20,687 nt of DNA from Azolla pinnata. Its lineage: Eukaryota; Streptophyta; Polypodiopsida; Salviniales; Salviniaceae. The position numbers and the translations under genes were made by a program. Under the pieces are notes generated by a model. That model saw only the letters and a list, made by a program, of their open reading frames with translations. It was not told the DNA's origin and searched no databases. The stretch spans positions 4,013-24,699 of the forward strand of contig JBBBWG010007936.1 of assembly GCA_037176905.1 (NCBI GenBank), written 5' to 3'. Shown here piece after piece: positions 20,400-20,687 of the stretch; the first letter of the stretch is position 1; every line of letters begins with the position of its first letter.

Positions 20400-20687
20400 G
20401 TAGTCGAGAGTGTGCGAGAGAGAGAGAGAGAACCGAAGGTGGAAATTGCCTCACCATTTCGAGAGAGAGAGAGAGGGAGAGGGAGAACTGGAGATAGATA
20501 GTAGAGCAATCGCCCATCATTTGATGTGTGTGTGTTTGAGAGAGGGAGAGAGAGAGAGAACTGGAGATAGATAGTAGAGTAATCGCCCATCATTTGATGT
20601 GTGTTTTTGAGAGAGAGAGAGAGAGGGAGAGGGAGAACTGGAGATAGATAGTAGAGCAATCGCCCATCATTTGATGTGTGTGTGTTT
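20400..20687. repeat. about 75-bp GA-rich tandem repeat at right edge
   Basis: The segment AACTGGAGATAGATAGTAGA begins at 20486, 20559 and 20636 (periods 73 and 77 bp). Each is followed by GCAATCGCCCATCATTTGATG or its single-base variant, then a GT run, and preceded by a GA run of variable length; this length variation explains the unequal periods. The array runs past the window end. A less regular GA run precedes it at 20400-20432. Confidence 0.9.

Overview
This is plant nuclear DNA. Genes are split by GT-AG introns, no operon is visible, Arabidopsis-type telomere motifs (TTTAGGG/CCCTAAA) recur, and the encoded proteins are plant types: a class III peroxidase, a multicopper laccase and a FAAP100-like Fanconi anaemia protein. 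The species cannot be fixed from sequence alone. I infer a vascular land plant, possibly outside the flowering plants, from the odd laccase and the satellite content.

Layout, left to right. Positions 1-1325 are a tandem satellite of 57-61 bp monomers, with a 399-bp (7-monomer) higher-order duplication and short telomere-like inserts. It abuts the splice donor of a minus-strand class III peroxidase first exon (1356-1661), so it appears to sit inside that gene's first intron; the other exons lie outside the window. Positions 1.7-6.0 kb hold mostly non-coding DNA with trinucleotide repeats, a real interstitial telomeric tract (3091-3183) and a 34-bp minisatellite with telomere-like words (3381-3592).

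Positions 6251-10420 (+) hold a complete seven-exon laccase gene with all ten copper-binding histidines and the T1 cysteine. It has a methionine at the T1 axial position and a linker about 100 residues longer than usual between cupredoxin domains 2 and 3. Positions 16776-11341 (-) hold an eight-exon gene, convergent with the laccase, whose exons join in frame into about 1076 residues that I recognise as a plant FAAP100, the partner of FANCB and FANCL in the Fanconi anaemia core complex.

Upstream of FAAP100 (16.8-17.8 kb) is a nested minisatellite built around the telo-box TTAGGGTTT. The rest, to 20687, is simple-sequence-rich DNA ending in a roughly 75-bp GA-rich tandem repeat, with no gene I can support.

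Functionally, the peroxidase and laccase both oxidise phenolics in the cell wall, one with hydrogen peroxide and one with oxygen, and are divergently arranged. FAAP100 is an unrelated nuclear DNA-repair gene. I found no undescribed multi-gene system. The most notable items are the laccase variants, the plant FAAP100 gene model, and the repeated use of telomere-like words in several independent minisatellites.
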